Assembly (NCBI GenBank): GCA_017618275.1
Contig: JAFZUS010000075.1
Span: 1 to 58,069, forward strand
Length of the DNA: 58,069 nucleotides
Source: Prevotella sp.
GTDB taxonomy: Bacteria; Bacteroidota; Bacteroidia; Bacteroidales; Bacteroidaceae
Direction: 5' to 3'
Positions 1-8,606 of the stretch are shown here, one piece after another. Position 1 is the stretch's first letter. Every line of letters starts with the position of its first letter. Below the pieces are notes generated by a model that searched no databases, had not been told where the DNA came from, and saw only the letters and a list, made by a program, of their open reading frames with translations. A program made the position numbers and the translations under genes.

Positions 1-154
1 ATTACTTCCATAGGCAGTACTTTCAGATGTAGATTATGTTTTGAACTGATGTCGTAGCTTTCAGTTCTTGTGTGGAGATAGTCACCCATACGGTGTGCGT
101 TCATGGTGTTTGCGATTGTGCATTGTGCATTGTGAATTGTGCATTGAGGAAATA
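1..154. other. 23S-5S rRNA spacer
   Basis: No protein gene or tRNA is recognisable here. By position it is the internal transcribed spacer ahead of the 5S gene; the 23S end itself is not visible. Positions 117-146 hold a TGTGCATTG-type short tandem repeat of the same family seen around gldK (27417-27449 and 27507-27539). Confidence 0.6.
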
Positions 155-265
<111 letters not shown>

Positions 266-276
266 CTTTTTTTCAG

Positions 277-310
277 AAGCCCTGGAGAGAAATCTCCGGG
301 GCTTTTTTGT
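277..310 (+). terminator. rRNA operon intrinsic terminator
   Basis: A 12-bp stem (277-288 with 293-304, one G-T pair) closes on a GAAA tetraloop and runs into a T-rich tract. It sits 12 bases after the 5S gene, so it ends the rRNA operon. Confidence 0.92.
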
Positions 311-368
311 TTTTGCCGTTTAGATGTATTTTTTTTCTTGCAATCGCTTGAAAACCGAAAATTATGCT

Positions 369-376
369 TATCTTTG
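369..376 (+). promoter_or_regulatory. Bacteroidetes -7 box for microprotein operon
   Basis: TATCTTTG fits the TAnnTTTG -7 consensus and lies 33 bases before the ATG at 409. A CTTG at 347-350 could be a poor -33 element, although its spacing (18) is short. Confidence 0.6.
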
Positions 377-408
377 TACCCAAATAACGTTTCAAAAACT
401 TAACACTT

Positions 409-489
409 ATGGGATTGCCTGATATTATTGCAGTTGTGGCACTTGTCGTAATAGGCGTGTTTATCTATTGGAAAAAGAAGAATGGATAG
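409..489 (+). CDS. 26-residue single-pass membrane microprotein
   Basis: This is a short open frame of 26 codons plus stop. Residues 3-20 are almost entirely hydrophobic (about 18 residues, Ile/Val/Ala/Leu) and are followed by Trp and a basic WKKKNG tail, as in a single-span protein with an N-out, C-in orientation. A promoter-like TATCTTTG lies 33 bases upstream, and the frame overlaps the start of the next gene by 8 bases (482-489), which suggests translational coupling. I do not recognise a family. A chance ORF is possible, but the position between a promoter and a coupled start makes it plausible. Confidence 0.5.
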   Translation: MGLPDIIAVVALVVIGVFIYWKKKNG

Positions 490-1000
490 GTTCCTGTGCC
501 CTTTGATATGGCTCCGTAGGATAACTCATTGCAGGGGCTTCGGCATCCAGTCGCCTACTGACTACTGGCTGGTGCGCTATGTCATCAATGAGCACTGGCC
601 GTATTATCAATATGCTTCATTTGAGAACGGAGATGACTGGTTGACTCGGAAGTTGGGACGACTTTATTTCCGTATGGCTAATTGGCGACAACCAACTGTC
701 ATCGACAGCGATGGCTATCAGAACTATTTCCACGCTGGATGCAAGAAAGCTACTTTTGGGGATTCATCGGAATTGGTACGTATGACATTGGACGGCGACT
801 ATCGTCAGCGATTGGCCTCTATATATAATAAGGTGTACGACGATACGGTGCTTATTGTAGAGGGAATCTGGCGGAATCGTTCCTTCTGGAAAGAACTAAG
901 GGCAGATGAGCGGGCAGTCATCACCTTCGACCTCTACTATTGCGGAATTGTATTGTTTGATAAGAAACGACAAAAGCAGAACTATATCATTAATTTCTAG
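482..1000 (+). CDS. Shortened Bacteroidetes methyltransferase-like protein
   Basis: The 172-residue product starts with a Cys/Arg-rich segment and a GFGIQSPTDYW motif near residue 20. It ends in a beta-rich segment, FDLYYCGIVLFDKK, followed by a KQNYIINF terminus. Both ends resemble a Bacteroidetes family of class I SAM-dependent methyltransferase-like proteins (HSPFVY N-terminal motif; iDLf.cGivff C-terminal strand). Those are typically longer (from memory about 230-260 residues), and the glycine-rich SAM-binding motif is not evident here, so this copy looks internally reduced and may not bind SAM. It overlaps the upstream microprotein and lies 11 bases before the adenosyltransferase gene, probably in one transcript. 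Function unknown; the family link is from memory. Confidence 0.6.
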   Translation: MDRFLCPLIWLRRITHCRGFGIQSPTDYWLVRYVINEHWPYYQYASFENGDDWLTRKLGRLYFRMANWRQPTVIDSDGYQNYFHAGCKKATFGDSSELVRMTLDGDYRQRLASIYNKVYDDTVLIVEGIWRNRSFWKELRADERAVITFDLYYCGIVLFDKKRQKQNYIINF

Positions 1001-1011
1001 CCAAGAAAGAT

Positions 1012-1575
1012 ATGAAAATAACGAAAGTCTATACCCGTACGGGTGATAAAGGAATGACCAGCCTGGTGGGAGGCGTGAGAATCAAGAAGAGTGACATCCG
1101 TCTGGAGGCTTACGGGACTGTGGATGAACTGAGTGCCCAGTTGGGAATGCTTGTGGCGATGATGCCGGAGGGTTCTGAGCGCGATTTCGTCATCCGTGTG
1201 CAGAACAATCTTTTCAATGTCTGTACCCATCTGGCTACGGATCAGAGTCAGACACCGCTCTACCCCTCTGCCCATTTGGCTGAGGGAGAGATTGAGATAC
1301 TGGAAAGTCGTATTGATGAACTGATGAGTCAGTTGCCAGAGCGACAAGGCTTTATTCTGCCCGGAGGCGTGCCTGCTGCTTGTCAGGCCCATATCTGTAG
1401 AACAGTATGCCGTAGGGCTGAACGTCGTATCGCAGCCCTTGCTGAAGTGGCTCATATTGCCTCCGAAATGGGGCAGTACGTGAACAGATTGAGTGACTAC
1501 CTCTTCGTTTTGGCGAAAATAATAAATTTTAACGAAGGGAAAAGCGAAATTGTTTGGCAAAATGTTTGCAAATAA
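1012..1575 (+). CDS. Cob(I)yrinic acid a,c-diamide adenosyltransferase, PduO type
   Basis: The enzyme transfers the adenosyl group of ATP to cob(I)alamin to make coenzyme B12, used by enzymes such as methylmalonyl-CoA mutase. The 187 residues match the all-helical PduO/MMAB family: ATP-binding TRTGDKG at residues 8-14, VDELSAQLG around 42-50, and the later helix with CRRAERR near residue 140. The length is typical. It is cytoplasmic and has no signal peptide. It follows the methyltransferase-like gene by 11 bases. The 3' end of the gene contains the -33 box of the next gene's promoter. No cobalamin riboswitch is seen upstream. Confidence 0.93.
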   Translation: MKITKVYTRTGDKGMTSLVGGVRIKKSDIRLEAYGTVDELSAQLGMLVAMMPEGSERDFVIRVQNNLFNVCTHLATDQSQTPLYPSAHLAEGEIEILESRIDELMSQLPERQGFILPGGVPAACQAHICRTVCRRAERRIAALAEVAHIASEMGQYVNRLSDYLFVLAKIINFNEGKSEIVWQNVCK

Positions 1576-1595
1576 GAAATAATTGTGTACTTTTG
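1565..1595 (+). promoter_or_regulatory. Promoter of the DUF2795 gene
   Basis: TTTG at 1565-1568 and TACTTTTG at 1588-1595 are 19 bases apart, an excellent match to the Bacteroidetes -33/-7 consensus. The -33 box lies inside the end of the adenosyltransferase gene. Confidence 0.82.
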
Positions 1596-1658
1596 CGGGC
1601 AAATTCGGCGATAGCTGGTTTGGAATGAGAAAGTAATAACTATTATGATTTAAAAACT

Positions 1659-1880
1659 ATGTATTGGACACTGGAATTAGCATCTAAGTTAGAAGACGCT
1701 CCCTGGCCCGCAACCAAGGATGAGTTGATAGATTATGCAATACGATCAGGTGCACCCCTTGAGGTGCTCGAGAACCTGCAAGAGATAGAAGATGAGGGTG
1801 ATGTCTACGAGAGCATCGAAGAGATATGGCCTGACTATCCGACAAAAGAAGACTTCCTTTTCAACGAGGATGAGTATTAG
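1659..1880 (+). CDS. DUF2795 family small acidic protein
   Basis: The 73-residue, strongly acidic protein (many Glu and Asp, C-terminal FNEDEY) matches the short DUF2795 family that is highly conserved in Bacteroidetes. The recognisable core is the run from WTLELASKLEDAPWPATK through the helix IDYAIRSGAPLEVLENL. No enzyme motif, membrane segment or signal peptide is present. It is monocistronic, with its own promoter at 1565-1595 and a hairpin after the stop. The molecular role is unknown; in other bacteria the domain tends to occur in small, abundant, probably nucleic-acid- or ribosome-associated proteins, but that is not shown here. Confidence 0.85.
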   Translation: MYWTLELASKLEDAPWPATKDELIDYAIRSGAPLEVLENLQEIEDEGDVYESIEEIWPDYPTKEDFLFNEDEY

Positions 1881-1908
1881 ATTTTTGGAAAGTTTAATAG
1901 ATTGAATA

Positions 1909-1953
1909 CCAACGGGATAAGAGATTTTTAGTCTTTTGTCCCGTTGGCGTTTT
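1909..1953 (+). terminator. Terminator-like hairpin after the DUF2795 gene
   Basis: CCAACGGGA at 1909-1917 pairs perfectly with TCCCGTTGG at 1939-1947 (9 bp), followed by CGTTTTAT. An outer GAATAC/GTATTC pairing may extend it. The T-tract is short. Confidence 0.65.
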
Positions 1954-2103
1954 ATGGTATTCTTCCATACAATATTTTGTTGGATAAAAACAGTCTTGAA
2001 TTGTAGGTGTGGTAAAGGAAAGAATACAGCAACTCCTTTGCGAGTTCTTCCTTAGGAGGATTTTATGCAAAATCCTCTTTTAGTGCAAATAATTCTTTCA
2101 TAA
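1954..2103. other. Intergenic, no gene seen
   Basis: AT-rich spacer between the DUF2795 terminator and the surface-operon promoter. It contains a small AGGATTTTATGCAAAATCCT palindrome at about 2056-2075 that could act as an operator or weak hairpin. No ORF of credible length. Confidence 0.5.
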
Positions 2104-2135
2104 TTTGTGTATTTGAAAAATAATATGTAAATTTG
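2104..2135 (+). promoter_or_regulatory. Promoter of the 18.5-kb surface operon
   Basis: TTTG at 2104-2107 and TAAATTTG at 2128-2135 are exactly 20 bases apart, a near-perfect Bacteroidetes housekeeping promoter. Transcription should start near 2142, giving a leader of about 170 nt before the first ATG at 2312. Confidence 0.85.
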
Positions 2136-2193
2136 CGGCGATTCATGGAGTTTTGCGATTATCGTTCATGGAAGAATGGTTACACGCTCTGAG

Positions 2194-2292
2194 GGTTACG
2201 ACACTCAAAAAAGGTTTTATAGTCCCCAAATCTTTTGATGTCGTTTAGAACCAATAATTAATAAGGGCTGCATCTAGGGGACAAGAAAGCCC
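2194..2292 (+). ncRNA. Candidate structured leader RNA with kissing loops
   Basis: Hairpin 1 pairs 2194-2197 with 2249-2252, 2198-2203 with 2239-2244, and 2205-2210 with 2233-2238 (16 bp in all, one bulged C and one four-base bulge). Its 22-nt loop carries GTCCCC (2222-2227). Hairpin 2 pairs GGGCT (2265-2269) with AGCCC (2288-2292). Its loop carries GGGGAC (2277-2282), the exact complement of the first loop sequence. The two loops could therefore form a 6-bp GC-rich kissing interaction. The element lies in the leader of the surface operon, 20 bases before the first start codon. It matches no riboswitch class I can name. It could be a riboswitch, a protein-binding leader or an RNA-stability element. 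Confidence 0.55.
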
Positions 2293-2311
2293 ATAGAAAT
2301 AGTACTATAAT

Positions 2312-3346
2312 ATGATGGCTAATCAACACAAGTATTCAAGTATTCTTATCATTGCCTTGCTCTTCTTTGCTGGCGGCCATTCTGATGCTGCCTCGTGGCG
2401 TATCAACAACAACGCCAACCGCCATGCCCACTTTACTGACATCAATGCGGCGATGAATAGCAGCGAGGTGCAGGATGGTGACACGCTCTATCTGGATCCG
2501 GGGTGTCTGCTTACCAGTACGCAGAACATTACCAAACGTGTGACTATCATAGGGACGGGGTATTTTCTTGGTGCCAATACTCATCAAGAGGCCTCCGTCA
2601 GCGGAAGTGTATACCTGAAGGCTGCCAGCACAAAAGTGGAAGGTCTGAAGATGACTGGCAAAGTATATATGTCAGCCAACAATGTGACCGTGGAAAGATG
2701 TTATCTTGGAGGAGTCGGCTACAGCGGAACTGCTCAGTATGCCACCATTCGCCAATGCTATGTTCCCAATGGTCAGATAGGTGGCAAGGGTAATACAGAT
2801 ACTGCAACAGCAAATTGGACAATTGAGAACTGCATCATCATTCGTACAGATGGTTACGATCCTATTATCAATCTTTATTGCCCCACTATCCGTAACAATT
2901 ATGTGCGACCTAACTACTCCAGTGCTTCTGCAGCAGTGGCACACGTTTCTGGAGCTACTATTATCAATAATATCTTCATTAATACGAGATTCATTGGCAA
3001 TGCAGAACTTTATGATGCGTCTGATTGTATTGTTAAGAATAATATTTTCCATGTAGCTTCGTATAAAACTACCTATCCGGGCAACGTAATAATAGATACG
3101 AACACAGAGTCAGCCGTGTTCGCCCTTACAGGAACCAACGAACAGCGTTATACTTTGAAAGAAGATAGTCCTGCGAAGGGAGCTGCCACCGACGGTGGCG
3201 ATTGTGGGCCTTACGGAGGAATTTATCCATACGTGCTTTCAGGCTACCCCTTGGGCATGCCCCGTTTCGACAGTAGCAACGTCGGCACCCGCGCCGTTGA
3301 CGGTCAAGTGCGCGTCTCGCAGCAAGTGACCATCCAGGGCCAATAA
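2312..3346 (+). CDS. Secreted beta-helix-like protein, copy 1
   Basis: The 344-residue protein has an N-terminal signal peptide (hydrophobic core ILIIALLFFAGG, about residues 11-22, cleavage near SDAA). The body is a series of short strands with turns such as NNVTVERCYL, ATIRQCYV, WTIENCIII, PTIRNNYV and TIINNIFI at about 20-30 residue spacing. That is the pattern of a right-handed parallel beta-helix (pectate-lyase-like fold), but no polysaccharide-lyase catalytic residues are evident. The C-terminus shows no T9SS sorting domain. It is the first gene of the surface operon and is followed 30 bases later by a clear paralogue (shared WRINNNA, FTDINAAM, DTLYxDPGC, TIIGxGY). Likely a surface or periplasmic structural or glycan-binding protein; substrate unknown. 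Confidence 0.7.
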   Translation: MMANQHKYSSILIIALLFFAGGHSDAASWRINNNANRHAHFTDINAAMNSSEVQDGDTLYLDPGCLLTSTQNITKRVTIIGTGYFLGANTHQEASVSGSVYLKAASTKVEGLKMTGKVYMSANNVTVERCYLGGVGYSGTAQYATIRQCYVPNGQIGGKGNTDTATANWTIENCIIIRTDGYDPIINLYCPTIRNNYVRPNYSSASAAVAHVSGATIINNIFINTRFIGNAELYDASDCIVKNNIFHVASYKTTYPGNVIIDTNTESAVFALTGTNEQRYTLKEDSPAKGAATDGGDCGPYGGIYPYVLSGYPLGMPRFDSSNVGTRAVDGQVRVSQQVTIQGQ

Positions 3347-3376
3347 TTACAAATAACAAAATAGAAAACCATCAAA

Positions 3377-4426
3377 ATGCTTACGACAATGAAAACCAAG
3401 AAGACAAACATTCGTATGATATTAGCAGTGGCTCTTCTCGCCCTGACCGCCACCACCGTCCAGGCCCGTTCCTGGCGTATTAATAACAATGCTAAGCAGA
3501 AACCAGACTTTACTGACATCAATGCTGCCATGAGTAGCGAGGATGTTGTGGCGGGTGATACGCTATATATGGATCCGGGCTGTAACCTGATTGCAGCACA
3601 GAATGTCACAAAGCAGGTCACCATCATCGGCTGCGGTTACGAGGGCAACGGCGTGCCATACGGTCAGACGGTCATCTCCGGACGCCTTAACATCAAAGCC
3701 GCCGATACCAAAGTAATAGGTGTTGTGACTACGGAGATTGTCTATATTATGGCCAACAATGTCACTCTGGAGCGTTGCCGTACCTATTGCATCAGAACTA
3801 GTGGTGACAATTGTAAAAATGCAGTCATCCGGCAATGCTATTGCAACTATTCAAGTGGAGCCCCCGTCATTGAAGGAGCTGGTAAAGAAAATACCAAGTC
3901 GGCTTTCTGGACGATTGAAAACAGCATTATCTTGGCTAATGGATCATATGATGCCCAGTGTGTATCTAATCTTTATAACGCTACGATACGTAACAATCTA
4001 CTCATAGATTACTATAATAACTATAATGGCTATACATTTTGTAATATTGGCAAAAGTCTAATCCAGAACAACATCATCATCCACACGACAAATGCCTCGC
4101 GTGCGCTCAACAACGTTGACACCGACCAGTTGAGCAACAATGTCATATCAAGCAACACGCGTGCCGAATACAACCACAGTAATGTGCTGACCACGGATTC
4201 CGTCTATACCGGTAATGTTCAGAGTTATGTGCTAACCGAAGACAGCCCTGCCAAGAATTATGGAGCTGACGGTACTGACTGTGGCATCTTCGGCGGTCTC
4301 TATCCTTACGTGAAGGGTGGTCTGCCATACGGCCATCCCTACTATACCCGCTATAACATCAGTTCACGAGCCGACGAGAACGGCAAGGTAAAGGTTTCAC
4401 TCAACATCAAGATGCAAGATGAATAG
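3377..4426 (+). CDS. Secreted beta-helix-like protein, copy 2
   Basis: The 349-residue paralogue of the preceding gene shares the SWRINNNA, DFTDINAAMSS, DTLYMDPGC and TKQVTIIGCGY segments and the same strand-turn rhythm (NNVTLERCR, AVIRQCY, WTIENSIIL, ATIRNNLL, SLIQNNIII). The signal peptide lies at about residues 13-31 (core MILAVALLALTATTVQA). The start used gives MLTTMKTKKT; an internal Met at residue 5 is equally possible. The 3' end overlaps the next gene by 8 bases, so the two are probably translationally coupled. The clear divergence between copies shows the duplication is old. No catalytic motif is visible. Confidence 0.7.
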   Translation: MLTTMKTKKTNIRMILAVALLALTATTVQARSWRINNNAKQKPDFTDINAAMSSEDVVAGDTLYMDPGCNLIAAQNVTKQVTIIGCGYEGNGVPYGQTVISGRLNIKAADTKVIGVVTTEIVYIMANNVTLERCRTYCIRTSGDNCKNAVIRQCYCNYSSGAPVIEGAGKENTKSAFWTIENSIILANGSYDAQCVSNLYNATIRNNLLIDYYNNYNGYTFCNIGKSLIQNNIIIHTTNASRALNNVDTDQLSNNVISSNTRAEYNHSNVLTTDSVYTGNVQSYVLTEDSPAKNYGADGTDCGIFGGLYPYVKGGLPYGHPYYTRYNISSRADENGKVKVSLNIKMQDE

Positions 4427-7400
4427 TCAGCACATCCATCAACAGGCGTTGGCGCTAGGATGGATGCGGTTGATAGTTTTCTTGTTTATCATTTCTCATT
4501 TGTCATTTAGTGCCAGCGCACAGGCGCAACTGGAGTACTGGTTTGACCAGGATCCCGGCCTGGGACGTGCCACCGTTGCGCAGGGAGCAGTTGCCGATGC
4601 CGAAGGCAACGTGACCTTCGAGGCACCTACGGCCGGTCTGGCCGTGGGCAGTCATTTGATGGGTGTCCGCTCTATTAATACCAACGACAAAGGTACGTAC
4701 TACGGCCCGACGCTCCTGCATACTGTCCTCGTACCCCATGAACAGAGCGAGGCCAGTGTCAGTTGCATAGAGTATTACTGGGACAACGACCCCGGACGAG
4801 GGAAAGCCTGTATTGTAAATGTCTCACCGGGCGACGAGGTTAACCTTGACGACCTAAAAATCCCCACCGACGGACTGGCACCAGGCATCCATCTTCTTGG
4901 ACTGCGTGCATTCGGCAATTGCGGCTGGGGTCCTACCATGCTGCAAGAGGTGCGAATACCCGTCAATAAGGCTGGTGTCAACATTACGCTCTTGGAATAT
5001 TTCTGGGGCGACGACCCTGGCTATGGTCTGGGTATTCCCATCGCTTTCACTCCTGACAAGGAGGTGAATCTCACCGATTTAGAGATTAGTTCCGACGGCT
5101 TGAACGGTGGCATATACCAACTGGGATTGCGTGTCTTTGGCAACGACGGCTGGGGGCCCACCCTCATTCAGGAGGTGCAGGTACCTACTGACAAGGCCAA
5201 CATCTTAGTAAAGTTAGTGGAATATTTCTGGGATAATGACCCAGGCTACTCGAAGGGCATCCCTATTGCTTTCGCTGCCAATAGGGAAGTCTCTATAGAG
5301 AATCTTGAACTGCCTACCGACGGACTTGATGCCGGAACTCATGTCTTGGGTATCCGTGCATACGGCAATGTGGGCTGGACACCTACAGTAAGTAGTGAAA
5401 TCTACATTGCTCCTGATCCTGCTAAACTTATCGTCAGCCAGGCTGAATATTTCTGGGACAACGACCCGGGTTACGGTCAGGGTACGCCTATCAGCATCAC
5501 GGAGGGTCAGAGCATCAGCGTAGAGTCCTTGGGCATACCCACCGACAACCTCACACCGGGCGACCACCAGTTGTTTGTGCGCTATCGTGGCCCGCAGGGC
5601 TGGAGTCCCACGCTGTGCAGCGACGTACGCGTCTTGGGCGAAACTCCTACCATCTCTGCTGCCGAATATTTCTGGAACGATGATCCTGGTTACGGTCAGG
5701 GTATACCACTCAATATAGAGCCGGGTCAGATGGTAACCATCAACGATGTGGGTATACCCTCGTTCGACGTTCATGGCGATGCCACGTTGTTCATCCGCTA
5801 TCGTGGTACTACGGGTTGGAGTCCCACGGTGGCCTACGTTATCATGGTCGATGCTGAGGGACACTATACGTTGAACGCAGCAGCGGAGACATCTATGGAA
5901 AACCGCAACTACCAGAGCTTCACCGATGCTCTTGATGACTTCGCTGACCGTGGCGTTGGTAACGACATCACGTTGGAGGTGACGACTACTAATAACGATT
6001 ATGCCCTTGACGCTACTACCGACGAGCGGATTGCACAGTTGACCACTATCACTGCGCAGATAAAGAAAGACAACACTACCCGCCACCAAAAGGCTATTGG
6101 CTTCACCGCCAATGAGGGTAGCGGAAACACCGTCACGGTGACCACTACCGCTGAGGGATTGCCCGCTGTCGTAGCCTTCTTTGCCCAGACGTCGTGGCAG
6201 AACGTCAGTCTGACCATCAATGGCACGGTCTACGATTTCACCCCAGCCAGTCAGCGCATGGATGAGACTTGTTCGGACAACGAGACAGCACCTGTGGCCC
6301 TGTCGGCTATCAGCAGCGCTGTCAGAACTACGTGGACGGCACAGCCACATGAAGGTACGATGCTCAGTGGTTTTGTTGCTGAAGGCACTGGTGACCTGAC
6401 GGCCATGACCATCGTCAACAGCGGCACGAAGACTGACTCGCTGGCCTATCAGGTGACGCTTGCAGACACTGAGGGGAACGAACTCTGCACCTATCTCTAT
6501 TATATATATGTTCACCCGCGCGTAGGTAACCAGACCTTTAGCAGCCTCCTGCCGAAGGATGACAGCAGCCTCGACCCCGGTGAGGTGACGCTTCGGTGGA
6601 ACGCCATCGGTGGTGTTGAGGGTGGCTACCGTGTGGACATTACAGAGACCGATAACGCCGAAGAACCGTCAGCGTCCAATAACTCGTACACGACGACGGA
6701 AACTAGCCTGAAGTTGACAGTAAAGAGCGGCTACACTTACATATGGACAGTGACGGCCATGGGAAGTTGTGACGAGTTAACCAGCACACCGCAGACCTAC
6801 AAGGGACGACTGTTGCCCGACTTCGTGGTTGAGGATATTACGCTGTCCGAAGGTGCAGAAGCCGGCAATACCATTACTATAAAGGCCATCGTCAAGAACC
6901 AAGGCGAGGGTGATGCCATCGAAGGCTCATGGATAGACCGTCTCTACTATATCATAGACAGTGAGGACTTCGCAAAGGCTGTACAGGCTGCCGAGGCCAC
7001 ACACGATGGTAATCTGGCTGTAGGCGATAGTTACGAAGTAATCTTCACAATGAAGGTACCATATCTGGAAAGTGGAAACCTGCGTGTGTTCGTTGAGACA
7101 GATGTTACGTCGGCGGTCATGGAGACCAACGACAACAATAACCGCACGCTCTCCACAGCCTCCGCCACACTCCAGCCCTTCTACATGAATGCTGCCGACC
7201 TCGCCGTCCTGCGACAACTGTACAGCGACTTCGACGGCAGCAACTGGAACGGTACACGATGGAACACCGCCTCGGAGTTGATTACCGAAAATAACTGGAG
7301 TGGCGTCACCTTCAATACCGAAGGTCGTGTTACCGCCATCAACCTGAAAGGGCGTGGACTGAAGGGAACGCTTTCTGCAGCAACGACCCTCTATCTGCCT

Positions 7401-8603
7401 GCCCTCACATCACTGAATCTGAGCCACAATGCCCTGACGGGTGATGTGACACCGTTTGTGACAACAGAAGGCTTGACATCGCTCGATGTGTCATACAATC
7501 AGATTAGCGATGTCTCTGCACCATTGCCTTCTACAATCAGTTCGCTGAACATAAGCAACCAGGTTCTCACCGATGTCACAGATTTTGATTTGGCTACGAT
7601 GATAGACGATACGTTCCTGGATCAGTTACCTACGATAGTTCGCTATGACCATAAGAGCCAGAACTACATGACTGATGTCAAACTCAGATGTGTGACCGCT
7701 AATGGTAATTTCGTGCTGAACCGCTCTAATGGCGAGACAACTGTTTCACCTGTTTCTTCTTCCTTGGTCTACAAAGGAATGACAGGCGACATGTTGAGCG
7801 TGTCTTCGGAAAGCGGTCTCGCCTCTGGCACAACGTTCCGAATGACATTCACGTTCCCGCAAGGTGATGCCACCTTTAATGGTGTGACAGACATTCTTGA
7901 CCTTCAGGCCACTATCAACTATATGTTCTTCAAGTGGAACGGACGCTTGTTCAACTATGCTGCCGTTAACTTGTATCCAGACGAAAGCATCAATATTCAG
8001 GATGCTATTCGACTGATTGATGTTCTCATCAACGAGCCATGGTACGATAAACCTGAAATCGTTCTTCATGCTCCGCTCAAGTCCAGACAAACAAAAGTTC
8101 CGGCACGGTTGTTTGTGGATGGTAATCTGTTGAAACTTTCAACGACGAAACCAGTAGCCGCATTGGATATTGTGTTGTCAGATTGTGATGTCATCTCTGA
8201 TTTATCGGAGATCACATCAGCAGGTCTGACTTATAACACGAGGCAGACCGAGACGTCTCACCGTCTCATTGCATATTCATTCAACGGCGGGACGTTGCCT
8301 GTCGGCGAGACAACACTCTGCCGTCTGGAGGGAGACACCCCATGCATTCTGAGAGCCAAACTGTCCGATGTTGATGCCAACGAGGTTATTGTGGATTTCA
8401 GTCATAGCACCACTGGCGTATCGGATAGTTCAGCACCAATCTCCTTCAAACTATATTCCATTGCAGGTATCCTATTGAAAGACGGTACTACGTCGGACTT
8501 GAGATCCACTCTCAACAGTCTTCCCATTGGCACCTATATTCTAAGACTGTCATACGGGAATGGCAAGGTGACACAATCCAAAATACGTATTGAATCCAGA
8601 TAA
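4419..8603 (+). CDS. 1394-residue T9SS-exported repeat/LRR/dockerin protein
   Basis: The signal peptide is at about 15-36 (core LIVFLFIISHLSFSASA). Six repeats of about 75 residues follow, each opening with EYxWDxDPGxG (near residues 38, 116, 192, 266, 341 and 415) and closing with a WGPT/WSPT turn. Residues 480-690 are an unassigned region, 695-780 look fibronectin-like, and about 800-915 is a CARDB-like beta-sandwich. A short leucine-rich segment (LTSLNLSHNALTG) lies around 1000-1050, and a degenerate dockerin-like pair of helices around 1148-1210. A further cohesin-like sandwich is possible. The last 70 residues (LYSIAGILL to KIRIESR) form a type A T9SS sorting domain. This predicts export across the outer membrane and surface anchoring. 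Dockerin loops are weak and may not bind calcium. Confidence 0.8.
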   Translation: MNSQHIHQQALALGWMRLIVFLFIISHLSFSASAQAQLEYWFDQDPGLGRATVAQGAVADAEGNVTFEAPTAGLAVGSHLMGVRSINTNDKGTYYGPTLLHTVLVPHEQSEASVSCIEYYWDNDPGRGKACIVNVSPGDEVNLDDLKIPTDGLAPGIHLLGLRAFGNCGWGPTMLQEVRIPVNKAGVNITLLEYFWGDDPGYGLGIPIAFTPDKEVNLTDLEISSDGLNGGIYQLGLRVFGNDGWGPTLIQEVQVPTDKANILVKLVEYFWDNDPGYSKGIPIAFAANREVSIENLELPTDGLDAGTHVLGIRAYGNVGWTPTVSSEIYIAPDPAKLIVSQAEYFWDNDPGYGQGTPISITEGQSISVESLGIPTDNLTPGDHQLFVRYRGPQGWSPTLCSDVRVLGETPTISAAEYFWNDDPGYGQGIPLNIEPGQMVTINDVGIPSFDVHGDATLFIRYRGTTGWSPTVAYVIMVDAEGHYTLNAAAETSMENRNYQSFTDALDDFADRGVGNDITLEVTTTNNDYALDATTDERIAQLTTITAQIKKDNTTRHQKAIGFTANEGSGNTVTVTTTAEGLPAVVAFFAQTSWQNVSLTINGTVYDFTPASQRMDETCSDNETAPVALSAISSAVRTTWTAQPHEGTMLSGFVAEGTGDLTAMTIVNSGTKTDSLAYQVTLADTEGNELCTYLYYIYVHPRVGNQTFSSLLPKDDSSLDPGEVTLRWNAIGGVEGGYRVDITETDNAEEPSASNNSYTTTETSLKLTVKSGYTYIWTVTAMGSCDELTSTPQTYKGRLLPDFVVEDITLSEGAEAGNTITIKAIVKNQGEGDAIEGSWIDRLYYIIDSEDFAKAVQAAEATHDGNLAVGDSYEVIFTMKVPYLESGNLRVFVETDVTSAVMETNDNNNRTLSTASATLQPFYMNAADLAVLRQLYSDFDGSNWNGTRWNTASELITENNWSGVTFNTEGRVTAINLKGRGLKGTLSAATTLYLPALTSLNLSHNALTGDVTPFVTTEGLTSLDVSYNQISDVSAPLPSTISSLNISNQVLTDVTDFDLATMIDDTFLDQLPTIVRYDHKSQNYMTDVKLRCVTANGNFVLNRSNGETTVSPVSSSLVYKGMTGDMLSVSSESGLASGTTFRMTFTFPQGDATFNGVTDILDLQATINYMFFKWNGRLFNYAAVNLYPDESINIQDAIRLIDVLINEPWYDKPEIVLHAPLKSRQTKVPARLFVDGNLLKLSTTKPVAALDIVLSDCDVISDLSEITSAGLTYNTRQTETSHRLIAYSFNGGTLPVGETTLCRLEGDTPCILRAKLSDVDANEVIVDFSHSTTGVSDSSAPISFKLYSIAGILLKDGTTSDLRSTLNSLPIGTYILRLSYGNGKVTQSKIRIESR

Positions 8604-8606
8604 GTC

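Noticed and set aside
1954-2311. Cobalamin riboswitch near the adenosyltransferase gene
   Set aside because: No B12-box-like sequence is present, and the structured leader lies downstream, on the surface operon.
5214-6515. 433-codon open frame on the minus strand
   Set aside because: It lies antisense to the repeat protein, whose plus-strand reading has signal peptide, repeats and sorting domain; the antisense product shows no domain and merely mirrors the repeats.
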